From NCBI RefSeq assembly GCF_044904675.1, contig NZ_JADIKJ010000008.1, forward strand, positions 1 to 64,000: a DNA stretch of 64,000 nucleotides, given 5' to 3'. The notes under the pieces are model-generated. The model was given only the letters and a program-made list of their open reading frames with translations. It was not told the DNA's origin and searched no databases. The position numbers and the translations under genes are program-made. Each line of letters opens with the position of its first letter. Position 1 is the stretch's first letter. Shown piece after piece: positions 24,765 through 36,212 of this stretch. This DNA comes from Dyella_B jejuensis (GTDB lineage: Bacteria; Pseudomonadota; Gammaproteobacteria; Xanthomonadales; Rhodanobacteraceae).

Positions 24765-26602
24765 AGCAACCACCTCGCCACCTGGTAGGTAATCAGCGAC
24801 GCCGCATAAGCCACGACGAACATGTAGCCGAAAGAGATTGCCACGTTGCGCCACGAATTTGTTTCGCGACGGATCACTGCCAGCGTAGACATGCACTGCG
24901 GCGCGAAGGCGAACCACACCAGCAACGACAGCGAAGTCGCCAGGGAGAAGTTGGCGGTCAGCGCGTGCGCAAGCCCGCCACTTTGCGAATCGCCGCTCAC
25001 CGCATACACCGTGGCCAGCGTCGCCACGGCGGTTTCGCGTGCGGCAAACGCGGGAATCAGCGACAGGCTGATCTGCCAGTTGAAGCCCAGCGGCGCGAAC
25101 ACATGCTGCAGGTAGCGACCCAGGTAACCGGCGATACTGTAATTGATAGCCGCGCCGGTGGCGCCTGTCGGCGGCGTCGGGAAAGTGGAGATGAACCACA
25201 TCAGCACCGTCAGCGCCAGGATCACACCGGTGAGGCGCTTGAGGAAAATCATGCCCCGCTCCCACAGACCGATGGCGACATCGCGCGCGCGCGGCAGGCG
25301 ATACGAAGGCAGCTCCATCAGCAATGCGTGCTCACTCTTGTCGCGGCGGATGCGTTTGATGACCCAGCCCACCGTCATCGCGCCCACAATGCCGGCCGCA
25401 TACAACGCGAACAGCACCACGCCCTGCAAATTGAACAAACCCCAGAGGCGATGGGCTGGAATGAATGCCCCGATCAGCAAGGCATACACCGGCAAGCGCG
25501 CCGAGCAGGTCATCAACGGTGCCACCAGGATGGTGGCCAGCCGATCGCGCGGATCGGTGATGCTGCGCGTTCCCATGATGCCGGGAATGGCGCAGGCAAA
25601 GCTCGACAACAGCGGAATGAACGAGCGCCCGGTCAGGCCCACCGACACCATCAACCGGTCGAGCAGGAAAGCCGCGCGTGGCAGGTAGCCGGATTCCTCG
25701 AGCATGAGGATGAAGAAAAACAGCACCAGGATTTCTGGCAGGAAGCCCAGTACCGTGCCGAGGCCGCCGAACAGGCCGTTGACGATCAATCCCTGCAACG
25801 GACCATCGGGCAGGATCGCGGCAACCTGCGCGCCAAGCCAGCCAAAACCGTTACCGATCGCATCGCTCATTGGTTTGCCGGAGGCGTACACCGCCTGGAA
25901 CACCAGGAACATCACCACGGCCAGCGTCATCAGGCCGAATACCGGATGCAAGACCCAGCGATCCAGCGCATCGTCGATCATGGCCGTAGCGCGCGGCATC
26001 GTGACCGTGGCCGCCAGCAACTGGCGCACTTCGCCATGCAGGTTGGCGCGGCTGTGCGCATCGTCGGGCAGCGCCTGCGGCGCTTCGGGCAGGCTGCCAT
26101 CGACGCGCTCGACCAGCGCGCGCGTGCCGCCGCGCTGCACCGCCACCGTTTCCACCACCGGCAGGCCGAGCCGCCGCTGCAGCTCCGGCACATCGATCAC
26201 GATGCCGCGGCGGCGCGCCGCATCCATCATGTTCAAGGCGAGCACCACCGGCCGGCCAAGCCGTTTCACTTCCAACACGAAGCGCAGGTGCAGGCGCAGG
26301 TTGGTGGCATCGGCCACGCACACGATCAGGTCCGGCGCCGCTTCGCCGGGATAGTTGCCTTCCAGCACGTCGCGCGTGATCTGTTCGTCCGGGCTGGCGG
26401 CATCGAAACTGTAGGTGCCAGGCAGATCCAAAATCTGCAGCACCCGCCCGGATGGCGCAGTAAACCGCCCTTCCTTGCGCTCCACCGTAACGCCGGCGTA
26501 GTTCGCCACTTTCTGGCGGCCGCCGGTGAGCTGGTTGAACAGCGCCGTCTTGCCGCAATTGGGATTGCCGACCAGCGCGATGCGCAGCGTGCCGGTACTC
26601 AT
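24761..26602 (-). CDS. feoB: Ferrous iron transport protein B
   Basis: 613 residues. The N-terminal GTPase has G1 GNPNCGKT (residues ~12-19), G3 DLPG, and G4 NMMD, followed by the helical GDI-like region. The C-terminal membrane domain has about eight helices and the paired gate motifs around PLLSSFACAIPGIM and SLIPAFAARETAVATLA. It is the inner-membrane Fe(II) uptake permease. ATG 26602 (MSTGTLRIAL) is chosen because it overlaps the feoA stop as ATGA. It is shorter than the ~770-residue E. coli protein but within the family range. Confidence 0.94.
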   Translation of the reverse strand: MSTGTLRIALVGNPNCGKTALFNQLTGGRQKVANYAGVTVERKEGRFTAPSGRVLQILDLPGTYSFDAASPDEQITRDVLEGNYPGEAAPDLIVCVADATNLRLHLRFVLEVKRLGRPVVLALNMMDAARRRGIVIDVPELQRRLGLPVVETVAVQRGGTRALVERVDGSLPEAPQALPDDAHSRANLHGEVRQLLAATVTMPRATAMIDDALDRWVLHPVFGLMTLAVVMFLVFQAVYASGKPMSDAIGNGFGWLGAQVAAILPDGPLQGLIVNGLFGGLGTVLGFLPEILVLFFFILMLEESGYLPRAAFLLDRLMVSVGLTGRSFIPLLSSFACAIPGIMGTRSITDPRDRLATILVAPLMTCSARLPVYALLIGAFIPAHRLWGLFNLQGVVLFALYAAGIVGAMTVGWVIKRIRRDKSEHALLMELPSYRLPRARDVAIGLWERGMIFLKRLTGVILALTVLMWFISTFPTPPTGATGAAINYSIAGYLGRYLQHVFAPLGFNWQISLSLIPAFAARETAVATLATVYAVSGDSQSGGLAHALTANFSLATSLSLLVWFAFAPQCMSTLAVIRRETNSWRNVAISFGYMFVVAYAASLITYQVARWLL

Positions 26603-26856
26603 GCCGCTGCCTCCGGCCATCGCACGCTGACACGCGCCGCTTCGCTGCGCCGCAAGGCGAAACGGGTGGAGCCGATCTGGATCAACAAGGGATCGGCACC
26701 GATCGGTCCGCGTGCCACCAGCCGGACCGGTTCGCCCTCGACAAAACCCAGATCGCGCAAGCGCTGCGCGATCATGTCATCGGCATGGGCATCGTTTACT
26801 TGTTCAACCACGGCGGAGGCACCTTTCGGCAAGTCGGACAGGCGCACGGTTGGCAT
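26599..26856 (-). CDS. feoA: Ferrous iron transport protein A
   Basis: 85-residue SH3-like FeoA: the N-terminal LSDLPKGASAVVEQV, the LRDLGFVEGEPVRLVARGPIG core and the C-terminal TRFALRRSEAARVSV strand are typical. It works in the cytoplasm with FeoB for Fe(II) uptake. First gene of the feoA-feoB-small-Cys-protein operon; the promoter should lie in 26857-27083, shared with the divergent liuC. I see no clear Fur box by eye. Confidence 0.93.
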   Translation of the reverse strand: MPTVRLSDLPKGASAVVEQVNDAHADDMIAQRLRDLGFVEGEPVRLVARGPIGADPLLIQIGSTRFALRRSEAARVSVRWPEAAA

Positions 26857-27083
26857 GCTTCTAAATAAGAATGGTTCGCATTGTAGCCGCTTTTCTCATG
26901 CCGTGCAGGAGATTCCCATCGCATGCGCCCGGATCGACCAAAACAAAGAAATGCAAGAATTTGCGGCCATTTCAGCGAGCCCCGGAATGGCGTCGTTCAA
27001 CGCCCTGGCGATCGGATTGCCGTCCCGGCCGGGATCGGCCGCCTCCTATAACATTGCGCAGCCTTAAGCCCCAAGGATGCTCC

Positions 27084-27884
27084 ATGCCCTCCTCCGTCCA
27101 GATCGCCGACCACGCCGGCATTCGCGAACTCCGCCTCAACCGGCCGGACGTGCACAACGCCTTCGACGACCGCCTGATCGCCGATCTCACCGCTGCCCTG
27201 CACGCGGCCGGCAGCGATCCGGCGGTACGCGCGGTAGTGCTGACCGGCGTGGGCGCCAGCTTTTCCGCCGGCGCGGACCTCCATTGGATGCGCGGCATGG
27301 CCAAGGCCAGCGAGGCGGAGAATCGCGAGGACTCCCTGCGCCTGGCCACGCTCATGCGCACACTGCAATTCCTGCCTAAGCCCACCATCGCCCGCGTCAA
27401 TGGCGCGGCCTATGGCGGCGGCGTGGGACTGGTTGCCTGCTGTGACATTGCCATCGGCGTGGAAACGGCCAAGTTCGGCCTTACCGAAGTCAAGCTCGGC
27501 CTGGTGCCTGCCGTGATTTCGCCGTATGTGATCGCCGCCATCGGCGTGCGGCAGGCACGCCGCCTGTTCCTGACCGGGGAAATTTTCGACGCCGCGACCG
27601 CCGCGCAGATCGGGCTGCTGCATCAGGCCGTGCCCGCCGACCAGCTCGACGACACCGTGCATAGCGTGCTCAAGCAACTGGCCAAGGCGGGTCCCGTCGC
27701 CCAGCATGAAGCCAAGCACCTGGCGTTAGGCATGCATGGATTGACCGAGGAAGCCCTCGAACGCATCGACCGCGACAATGCTGCACTGATCGCGCGGCTG
27801 CGCGTATCGGAAGAAGGCCAGGAAGGACTGGGCGCGTTTCTCGACAAGCGTGCGCCAAATTGGAATATAAGCGGCAAGCAGTAG
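27084..27884 (+). CDS. liuC: Enoyl-CoA hydratase/isomerase, probable methylglutaconyl-CoA hydratase
   Basis: 266-residue crotonase. The oxyanion-hole segments are GASFSAGADLHWM (residues ~57-69) and NGAAYGGGVGLVACCDI (~103-119), with a catalytic-region FGLTEVKLGLVPAVISPYV. Placement between the two methylcrotonyl-CoA carboxylase genes suggests hydration of 3-methylglutaconyl-CoA to HMG-CoA. Specificity is inferred from context. CCAAGGA lies just before ATG 27084. Confidence 0.87.
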   Translation: MPSSVQIADHAGIRELRLNRPDVHNAFDDRLIADLTAALHAAGSDPAVRAVVLTGVGASFSAGADLHWMRGMAKASEAENREDSLRLATLMRTLQFLPKPTIARVNGAAYGGGVGLVACCDIAIGVETAKFGLTEVKLGLVPAVISPYVIAAIGVRQARRLFLTGEIFDAATAAQIGLLHQAVPADQLDDTVHSVLKQLAKAGPVAQHEAKHLALGMHGLTEEALERIDRDNAALIARLRVSEEGQEGLGAFLDKRAPNWNISGKQ

Positions 27885-27987
27885 GGTTGGCCGCGGGTGG
27901 CACCATGCCTGCCCGCGCCTTCGTTCACTCTTTGCCGTCCGTAATTCTCTTTTGGGACTCTCAAGCCTCCCTCGCGCGGAACCCCCG

Positions 27988-28506
27988 ATGCCCAAGCCAC
28001 TTATCAATATCGCCGACGTCGTCATCCAGACTGCCGAACCCGCGCGGCTGCCCGCAGGCGAGAAAGCGCAGTACTACGACATCCGCTGGGGCGCGCTCGC
28101 CGATCGCATCGGCGCGCGCAAACTGGGCTACAACCTCACTGTCGTTGCGCCAGGGAAACGCAAATGTGCGTTCCATAGTCATCGGGTGGAAGAAGAAATG
28201 TTCTTTATCCTCCAAGGGCATGGCGAGTTGCGTTACGGCGATGCCCGTTATCCGGTTCGCCCCGGCGACGTGATCGCCTGTCCCCCGGGCGGTCCGGAAA
28301 CCGCGCACCAGATCATCAATACCGGCGAGGTCGAACTTCGCTATCTGGCCATCAGCACTCGTTCCGAGGCGGAAATTTGCGAATACCCCGATTCGGGCAA
28401 ATACCTGGCCTTCGCTGCGGGCGATGCATCCAGCGAAGAGCGCCTGAAGCCATTGCGAGTGATCGGCCGGCCTGAAGCGTCGCTGGATTATTGGGACGGC
28501 GAATAA
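27988..28506 (+). CDS. Cupin-domain protein
   Basis: 172 residues with one conserved cupin barrel. Motif 1 FHSHRVEEEMFFILQGHGEL supplies His-His-Glu metal ligands, and motif 2 PGDVIACPPGGPETAHQIIN supplies the further His. A C-terminal DSGKYLAF stretch follows. A metal-dependent small-molecule enzyme or sensor is likely but no substrate can be assigned. It lies between liuC and liuD in the same direction and may be co-transcribed. ATG 27988 (MPKPLIN) is chosen over an upstream in-frame TTG. Confidence 0.8.
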   Translation: MPKPLINIADVVIQTAEPARLPAGEKAQYYDIRWGALADRIGARKLGYNLTVVAPGKRKCAFHSHRVEEEMFFILQGHGELRYGDARYPVRPGDVIACPPGGPETAHQIINTGEVELRYLAISTRSEAEICEYPDSGKYLAFAAGDASSEERLKPLRVIGRPEASLDYWDGE

Positions 28507-28608
28507 GCCGATACGCGCCCGCCATGCTGCGCCGCGCATCGGCGGCGTCACGCGAATCTGCTAGCTTTATGAGCTTTGCAGATGCCACACGCCGTTGAAG
28601 GATTCCGC

Positions 28609-30606
<1,998 letters not shown>

Positions 30607-30633
30607 ACTTTCGCCCGGTTGCAGGAGCTTCGC

Positions 30634-31533
30634 ATGAACAACCCTGAAGTCCGCATCGTCGAAGTCAGCGCCCGGGACGGGTTGCAGAACGAAAAGACCT
30701 TGCTGCCGCCTGACGTCAAGATCGCGCTGATCGATCGCCTTTCCACCACCGGCTTGAAGACCGTCGAGGCCACCAGCTTTGTCAGCCCGCGCTGGGTGCC
30801 GCAGCTGGCCGATGCCGACGAAGTTTTCCGCAACATCCGCAAGGTACCGGGCGTGGCCTATCCCGTGCTGGTGCCGAACGAGCAAGGCTACCGGCTCGCG
30901 CGCGCCGCCGGGGCGGTCGAGGTATCGGTGTTCACGGCCGCATCCGAAGCATTCAATCGCGCCAACATCAATGCTTCCATCGCCGAATCGTTGCAACGTT
31001 TCCAGCCGGTGCTCGACGACGCGAACGCCGAAGGCGTGAAAGTGCGCGGCTACGTTTCCACCGCGCTCGGCTGCCCTTACCAGGGCGACGTGCCCGTCGC
31101 CGATGTCGTGAACGTGGCCAAGCGGCTTTACGACATGGGCTGCTACGAAATTTCGCTGGGCGACACCATTGGGGTCGGCACGCCCGCCAAGGCGCGCGCC
31201 ATGTTGCATGCGGTATCCCAGGAAGTTCCCATGCAGGCGCTGGCGGTGCATTTCCACGATACCTACGGCCAGGCCCTGGCCAACATCCTGGCCTGCCTGG
31301 AAGAAGGCGTGCGCGTGGTCGACAGTGCGGTATCCGGCACCGGCGGCTGCCCGTATGCCAAAGGCGCTACCGGCAATGTGGCGAGCGAGGATGTGGTGTA
31401 CATGCTGCACGGCATGGGCATGCAGACCGGCGTCGACCTGGACCTGCTGGTCGCGACCGGCGCATGGCTATCGGCCCAGCTCAACAAGCCGACCGCCAGT
31501 CGCGTGACCAAGGCACGCACCATGGCGGCCTGA
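30634..31533 (+). CDS. liuE: Hydroxymethylglutaryl-CoA lyase
   Basis: 299-residue TIM-barrel lyase: VEVSARDGLQNE at the N-terminus (metal-binding Asp), AVHFHDTYGQAL (the two metal His), and the catalytic cysteine loop GGCPYAKGATGNVASED. It splits HMG-CoA to acetyl-CoA and acetoacetate, the last step of leucine catabolism. CAGGAG lies 7 nt before ATG 30634; an upstream TTG start is less likely. It is almost certainly co-transcribed with liuD. Confidence 0.95.
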   Translation: MNNPEVRIVEVSARDGLQNEKTLLPPDVKIALIDRLSTTGLKTVEATSFVSPRWVPQLADADEVFRNIRKVPGVAYPVLVPNEQGYRLARAAGAVEVSVFTAASEAFNRANINASIAESLQRFQPVLDDANAEGVKVRGYVSTALGCPYQGDVPVADVVNVAKRLYDMGCYEISLGDTIGVGTPAKARAMLHAVSQEVPMQALAVHFHDTYGQALANILACLEEGVRVVDSAVSGTGGCPYAKGATGNVASEDVVYMLHGMGMQTGVDLDLLVATGAWLSAQLNKPTASRVTKARTMAA

Positions 31534-31600
31534 CTACCGGCACATGGCGGGTGCCTGGCCGCTGCATACGCTGCTGCGGCTTCCCCGCTAAGCTGATGCC

Positions 31601-32086
31601 ATGCCCGATTTTCTCATTCGCCCGATCGAGCCGCGCGACAATGCCGCGGTAGCTGCCGTGATTCGCACCGTGATGCCCGAATTCGGCGCGGACGGTCCCG
31701 GCTTCGCGATTCACGACGCCGAAGTGGACGATATGCATGCAGCCTATACGTGTCCACGCAGCGCCTACTTTGTGGTGGAACGCGACGGCATGGTCATCGG
31801 CGGCGGCGGTGTCGCGCCACTGGCAGGGGGCGAGGCGAACGTCTGCGAATTGCGCAAGATGTATTTTTTGCCTGAAGCGCGCGGCATCGGCGCCGGCACG
31901 GCCATGATGCAACGCTGCCTGGACGCGGCGCGCGCTGCCGGCTTCACGCACTGCTACCTGGAGACACTCACCGGCATGGATGCGGCCCAGGCGCTGTATC
32001 GCAAGCACGGGTTCGCACCGCTGCATGCACCGATGGGCGGTACCGGGCATTTCAGCTGCGATCGCTTCTTTATCCGCGTTTTGTAG
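31601..32086 (+). CDS. GNAT-family N-acetyltransferase
   Basis: 161 residues with the GNAT acetyl-CoA-binding motif A in LRKMYFLPEARGIGAGTAMM (pyrophosphate loop RGIGAG, residues ~95-100) and motif B in ALYRKHGFAPL. The acceptor is unknown. It starts 67 nt after liuE and is followed closely by two more same-strand genes, so it probably heads or continues a small operon. Confidence 0.85.
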   Translation: MPDFLIRPIEPRDNAAVAAVIRTVMPEFGADGPGFAIHDAEVDDMHAAYTCPRSAYFVVERDGMVIGGGGVAPLAGGEANVCELRKMYFLPEARGIGAGTAMMQRCLDAARAAGFTHCYLETLTGMDAAQALYRKHGFAPLHAPMGGTGHFSCDRFFIRVL

Positions 32087-32097
32087 CGAGATCCCAT

Positions 32098-32691
32098 ATG
32101 GCCCGTCGTGATCCGCGTGTTGATGCTTACATCGCCCAATCCGCCGACTTTGCCGGGCCGGTCTTGGAACATATCCGTGCGGTGGTGCACGCGGCCTGTC
32201 CGGAGGTAGAAGAAAGCATCAAATGGCGTTGCCCGCACTTTCTCTACCATGGCACGCTGATGTGTTCGATGGCGGCTTTCAAGCAACATTGCAGTTTCGG
32301 CTTCTGGCACCGCCTGGAAGTGGTCGATGCGGCAACCAAGAAAGGCATGGGCGAGTTCGGCCCGATCACGTCGATCGGGGATTTGCCCGATACGAAAACC
32401 TTGACGGCCTACGTGCGCAAGGCCATGGCCTTGAACGATGCGGGCAACAAGAAGCCGCGACCGCCCGCCGCGTCAAAACCACCCCCGCAACTGCCCGCCG
32501 ACTTCGCCGCACTGTTGAGTAAGCAACTGGCCGCCCGCAAGACGTATGTCGCTTTCAGTCCCAGCGCGCAGCGCGAATACGTCGAATGGATCAACGAAGC
32601 CAAGACCGACGCCACGCGCCAGAAACGCATCGCCACCGCGCTGGAGTGGTTGGCCGAAGGCAAGCACCGTAACTGGAAATATCAGACATGA
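32098..32691 (+). CDS. DUF1801 / YdeI-family protein
   Basis: 197 residues. The N-terminal domain (VEESIKWRCPHFLYHGTLMCSMAAFKQH region) is a DUF1801/YdhG-like fold. The C-terminal part (AFSPSAQREYVEWINEAK, RQKRIATALEWLAEGK) is the YdeI/OmpD-associated helical module. Members are small cytoplasmic proteins linked to stress or bacteriocin tolerance; no enzymatic residues are apparent. It lies 11 nt after the first GNAT gene and overlaps the second by 4 nt (ATGA). Confidence 0.8.
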   Translation: MARRDPRVDAYIAQSADFAGPVLEHIRAVVHAACPEVEESIKWRCPHFLYHGTLMCSMAAFKQHCSFGFWHRLEVVDAATKKGMGEFGPITSIGDLPDTKTLTAYVRKAMALNDAGNKKPRPPAASKPPPQLPADFAALLSKQLAARKTYVAFSPSAQREYVEWINEAKTDATRQKRIATALEWLAEGKHRNWKYQT

Positions 32692-33263
32692 TCCGAATTG
32701 CCCGCGCCGACGACGCCCAGGCCATCCACGCGATTTACGCACCGACCGTTACCGATACCGCGATCACCTTCGAGACCGAATGGCCCGGCGTCGAAGCGAT
32801 GCGCCAACGCATCCTTGCCCGCCTGCAACACTATCCCTGGCTGGCTTGGGAAGAACAGGGCCAAGTGCTGGCCTACGCCTACGCCACACGCTTTCGCGAA
32901 CGCGCGGCTTACGACTGGATCGCCGAAACCTCGATCTACGTGCATGCCGACGCGCGCCGCCGAGGTATTGCGCGTCGCCTGTACGCCGTATTGCTCGATG
33001 TAATGCGCCTGCAAGGCATCAATCAGGCGGTCGGCGTGATTACCTTGCCGGGCGAGATCAGTGTCGCACTGCACGAAGCATTGGGCTTCGAATCGGCAGG
33101 CATCTGGCGCAGTGCCGGATACAAGCTGCAGCGCTGGTGGGACGTAGGTGTATGGCAGAAGGCATTGCAACCCGCGGCCCATCCGCCGACGCCGGTGACG
33201 CCGTTCGCACGGATGACCGATTCGAATGACTTGCACGAACTGCTGCGCACGCCGGCATCCTGA
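32688..33263 (+). CDS. GNAT acetyltransferase, phosphinothricin-acetyltransferase-like
   Basis: 191 residues. IRIARADDAQAIHAIYAP at the N-terminus, ETSIYVHADARRRGIARRLY (acetyl-CoA loop RRRGIA) and INQAVGVITLPGEISVALHEALGF resemble the PAT/YncA-type amino-acid N-acetyltransferases. A role in acetylating amino-acid-like toxins or methionine derivatives is known for the family; the real substrate is unknown. It is translationally coupled to the preceding YdeI-like gene. Confidence 0.83.
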   Translation: MIRIARADDAQAIHAIYAPTVTDTAITFETEWPGVEAMRQRILARLQHYPWLAWEEQGQVLAYAYATRFRERAAYDWIAETSIYVHADARRRGIARRLYAVLLDVMRLQGINQAVGVITLPGEISVALHEALGFESAGIWRSAGYKLQRWWDVGVWQKALQPAAHPPTPVTPFARMTDSNDLHELLRTPAS

Positions 33264-33442
33264 ATTGCGTACAGGGTTCAAGCAGGCAGCAGCGCCGGAT
33301 GCGACCGATATTTCCTACAATTGCCGCATAAAAGTCCTATTCCGCGCTCCAGTCTTTTCTTCTTTCCACGTCCATGCGAACAGCGCCCAATGGAACTGCG
33401 TCATGCACCTGACGCCTTTCCTTGACCAGATGGAGATAACGC

Positions 33443-33961
33443 ATGGACGTTCGTTCGATAGTCAGCGCTGCCACATGCTGGATGGCGGCATGTTTGTTCT
33501 TTTCCATGGCCTCGCCGGCAGCAGCCGCGGAGCGGACTGCACTGCCGGCCGACACAGCAGCGCACGTGGATATCCTGGATTACCTGCCCACCTGGCAGGA
33601 ACGGGACGGCTGGCGGGAGACCACCTATTGGCTCAAGCAAAATTTCGATGACGTGTGCCTCGACACCTTCTGCGAGGGCGAGTATCCGAATCTCGAAGCA
33701 TTGAGCTACCGCTGTTCCGTCGATGCCGGCACCGGCTATGTCACCGAATGCATCTGGGTGTTCGCCGCCAGCCGTGAAGAGATCAGCCCCGCCGATGGCA
33801 AGGTCGTGGTGGAACCCCGTATATGGCAATGCCCCAGCCCCATCGCAAGCATGACCCGTGCGCAGGATCTCGCCGCCGCGCTCGCCAACGACAACCCGCT
33901 GCGCAGCCCGCTGCCGCACAGCGATACGACGCTTTACGACAGCCTGCTCGATTGCCTCTGA
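33443..33961 (+). CDS. Secreted protein of unknown function
   Basis: 172 residues with a signal peptide (hydrophobic CWMAACLFFSMASPAAAAE, cleavage near residue 29). The mature part has several Cys (DDVCLDTFCEGEY, YRCSVD, TECIW, WQCPSP, LLDCL) that could pair into disulfides, consistent with a periplasmic or secreted fold. I do not recognise a family. GGAG about 8 nt before ATG 33443 supports the start. It stands alone, with a strong hairpin downstream. Confidence 0.7.
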   Translation: MDVRSIVSAATCWMAACLFFSMASPAAAAERTALPADTAAHVDILDYLPTWQERDGWRETTYWLKQNFDDVCLDTFCEGEYPNLEALSYRCSVDAGTGYVTECIWVFAASREEISPADGKVVVEPRIWQCPSPIASMTRAQDLAAALANDNPLRSPLPHSDTTLYDSLLDCL

Positions 33962-33967
33962 CAACGC

Positions 33968-34003
33968 AGCCGCAGGCAACGAGACATCTCGCTGCCTGCG
34001 GCT
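33968..34003. terminator. Long hairpin between convergent genes
   Basis: AGCCGCAGGCA (33968-33978) pairs with TGCCTGCGGCT (33993-34003). Inside, a further 4 bp stem (80-83 with 88-91) closes a 4 nt loop after one mismatch. It lies between a plus-strand and a minus-strand stop and probably serves both. Confidence 0.65.
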
Positions 34004-34018
34004 TCAAGCGTCGCGCCT

Positions 34019-34345
34019 TCAGTGATTGGCCGCGATGATGCTCATGATCGCACCAGTGGTGATCGCAGCCAGCAGGAAATCGCCGTTATCGCTGCGGATG
34101 TAGTGGTAGCCACGCGGCGGCGGCTTGAGGCGATAGCGACGCCAGTCGCTTACCACATAGCGGCTGCCGCGATAGGCCGGCGGAACGTGGCCGCCACGCT
34201 TGTACCAACCTTCATGCCGCCCCTGGTCATACATGCCATGGTAATGCTGTGGCGGCGGTCCCGGCCGATAGCCCTGGGCCAGCGCACATTGCGACGATGC
34301 CAGCATCACTCCACAAAAGGCGATCATTCCCAGCTGTTTTCTCAT
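34019..34345 (-). CDS. RcnB-family periplasmic protein
   Basis: 108 residues with a signal peptide (cleavage after QCALA, residue ~23). The RcnB-type sequence follows: Pro/His/Tyr-rich GYRPGPPPQHYHGMY, then YVVSDWRRYRLKPPPRGYHYIR, a short turn, and a C-terminal hydrophobic LLAAITTGAIMSIIA. RcnB of E. coli is a periplasmic factor in nickel/cobalt homeostasis; whether this one binds metals is unproven. It is transcribed alone on the minus strand. Confidence 0.85.
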   Translation of the reverse strand: MRKQLGMIAFCGVMLASSQCALAQGYRPGPPPQHYHGMYDQGRHEGWYKRGGHVPPAYRGSRYVVSDWRRYRLKPPPRGYHYIRSDNGDFLLAAITTGAIMSIIAANH

Positions 34346-34705
34346 GGCTTACTCCTTAGGTAACGATGGGATCGCATGGGTCCATCTTCCTGCGGCAGGC
34401 GTGCCTGGACATCCGCTCGCGGTGATGACCTTGATGCCGCATCAAGATTGCGTCAGCCTGCCGAATGCCACGTGAATATTTTGCTGTGATGGGAACAAAG
34501 GACAGGCGCCGAAGCGCCAAAGTCGGCCTCACCCGTCACGCTGGCCCTGATATTTCAATGACATTGCAGAACCTCTCGCCAGGGCGCGGCAGGAAGCGGC
34601 GAGGGCGCATGGCGTCCGCGCCAGCCGCCCGCCGCTTTCCTTCCACCCTGCTACGCCAATGAGCGGGTGCGTTACCATTGCGTTTTTAGCGTTACGGACC
34701 TCTCC
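34346..34705. other. Divergent intergenic region
   Basis: 360 bp between the starts of the RcnB-type gene (minus) and the SDR gene (plus). It contains the short palindrome TTGATGCCGCATCAA at 34431-34445, a possible operator, and several GC-rich inverted patches. No gene is supported. Confidence 0.45.
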
Positions 34706-35473
34706 ATGCAGCTCACTCAAGTCAGGGCCGTCATTACCGGCGGCGCCTCCGGCCTCGGTCACGCAGTGGCCCAGCATCTCGTCGCGAACGGCGGCCACGT
34801 CGCCCTGTTCGATGTCAACGAAGACAAAGGCCAGGAGGCCGCCAGTTCGCTGGGCGGCAACGCACGTTTCTTCCGCACCGACGTTACTTCCGAAGAAGGC
34901 GTGGCGGCGAACGTTGCCGCAGCCCGCGATGCCATGCATGGCCTGAACGTGGTGGTGAACTGCGCCGGCATCCTGGGCGCCGGCCGCGTGCTGGGCAAGG
35001 ACGGACCGATGGCGCTGGGCCAGTTCGCCAGCACCGTGATGGTGAACCTGGTCGGCAGTTTCAACGTCGCCAAGGCCGGCGCGGCCTTGATGCAAGGCAA
35101 TGAAGCGGGCGAGGACGGCGAGCGCGGCGTGATCATCAATACCGCCAGCGTTGCCGCCTACGAAGGGCAGATCGGCCAGGCCGCCTATTCCGCTTCCAAG
35201 GGCGGCGTGGTGGGCATGACCTTGCCGATGGCGCGCGAACTATCGCGCTTCGGCATTCGCGTGGCGACCATCGCGCCCGGCATTTTCTGGACGCCGATGG
35301 TCGACGGCATGCCGCCGCAGGTGCAGGAATCGCTATCGGCTTCGATCCCGTTTCCGTCGCGCCTGGGCAAGCCGGACGAGTTCGCGTCCACGGTGGCGTT
35401 CATCCTGAGCAATCGCTATATCAACGGCGAAACAATCCGCCTGGATGGCGCGGTGCGGCTGCAGCCGAAGTAA
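34706..35473 (+). CDS. Short-chain dehydrogenase, 3-hydroxyacyl-CoA dehydrogenase type-2-like
   Basis: 255 residues: Rossmann TGGASGLG (residues ~10-17), DVNEDKG after strand 2 (favouring NAD), NCAG, catalytic Ser in NTASVAAYEGQ, and YSASKGG. The C-terminus PSRLGKPDEFASTVAFILSN is as in the HSD10/type-2 hydroxyacyl-CoA dehydrogenase group. It may act in branched-chain acyl-CoA oxidation, which fits the leucine genes nearby, but this is inference. ATG 34706 is chosen over an upstream in-frame ATG at 34667 because the domain begins there. Confidence 0.87.
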   Translation: MQLTQVRAVITGGASGLGHAVAQHLVANGGHVALFDVNEDKGQEAASSLGGNARFFRTDVTSEEGVAANVAAARDAMHGLNVVVNCAGILGAGRVLGKDGPMALGQFASTVMVNLVGSFNVAKAGAALMQGNEAGEDGERGVIINTASVAAYEGQIGQAAYSASKGGVVGMTLPMARELSRFGIRVATIAPGIFWTPMVDGMPPQVQESLSASIPFPSRLGKPDEFASTVAFILSNRYINGETIRLDGAVRLQPK

Positions 35474-35606
35474 GAAACAGGCAGCGGGAACAATTCAAGC
35501 AGCGCGGGTCGATGCGTTACGTGCTGATTCCGCCGCCGTCTTCTTTCAATGATCCGCGCACTTTTCCAACTCCTTTTTTTCCTCTTCATTTCTTAGCCAA
35601 GACCCC

Positions 35607-36170
35607 ATGAAAGCTTCCGACGTCAAGAAAGGCAACGTGGTCGAACACGACGGTACCGTGTATCAGGTTCGCGACATCGAACGCAGTTCGCCGACCGCGC
35701 GAGGCGGCAACGTCACGTTCCGTTTCACGCTGTATTCGATCCCCGGAGGGCGCAAGTTCGACCTCAGCCTGCGCGCCGACGATGACCTGAAGGAAATGGA
35801 ACTCACGCGACGCGCCGCCAATTTCTCGTACATGGACGGCGATGCTTACGTGTTCATGGACAACGAGGATTACACGCAATACACGCTGGGCCCCGAACTG
35901 ATCGGCGACAACGCCGGTTTCATCGTGGAAGGCCTGGAAGGCTACTACGTGCAGGTGATCGACGACGCGCCCGTCGGCCTGCAGGTGCCGACCAGCGTAA
36001 CGCTGACGGTGGTCGATACCGCGCCGGAACTGAAGGGCGCCAGCGCCACCAAGCGCACCAAGCCGGCCAAGCTCAACACCGGCATCGAAATCCAGGTGCC
36101 CGAGTACATCACCAATGATGAGAAGGTGTGGGTGAATACGCTGACCGGCGAATTTGCCGGCCGCGCATGA
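35607..36170 (+). CDS. efpL: Elongation factor P-like protein EfpL (YeiP)
   Basis: 187 residues, three-domain EF-P fold. The tip loop SSPTARGGNVTF holds an arginine (Arg32) instead of the modified lysine of EF-P and is longer than in EF-P, the mark of the YeiP/EfpL group. The C-terminal GASATKRTKPAKLNTGIEIQVP is typical. EfpL rescues ribosomes stalled on proline-containing and some other motifs. It is an isolated gene preceded by a pyrimidine-rich leader and followed by a repeat palindrome. Confidence 0.93.
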   Translation: MKASDVKKGNVVEHDGTVYQVRDIERSSPTARGGNVTFRFTLYSIPGGRKFDLSLRADDDLKEMELTRRAANFSYMDGDAYVFMDNEDYTQYTLGPELIGDNAGFIVEGLEGYYVQVIDDAPVGLQVPTSVTLTVVDTAPELKGASATKRTKPAKLNTGIEIQVPEYITNDEKVWVNTLTGEFAGRA

Positions 36171-36212
36171 ATTTTTCCGGCGGATAATTCTTCGCAGGCG
36201 CGCTTGATCCTG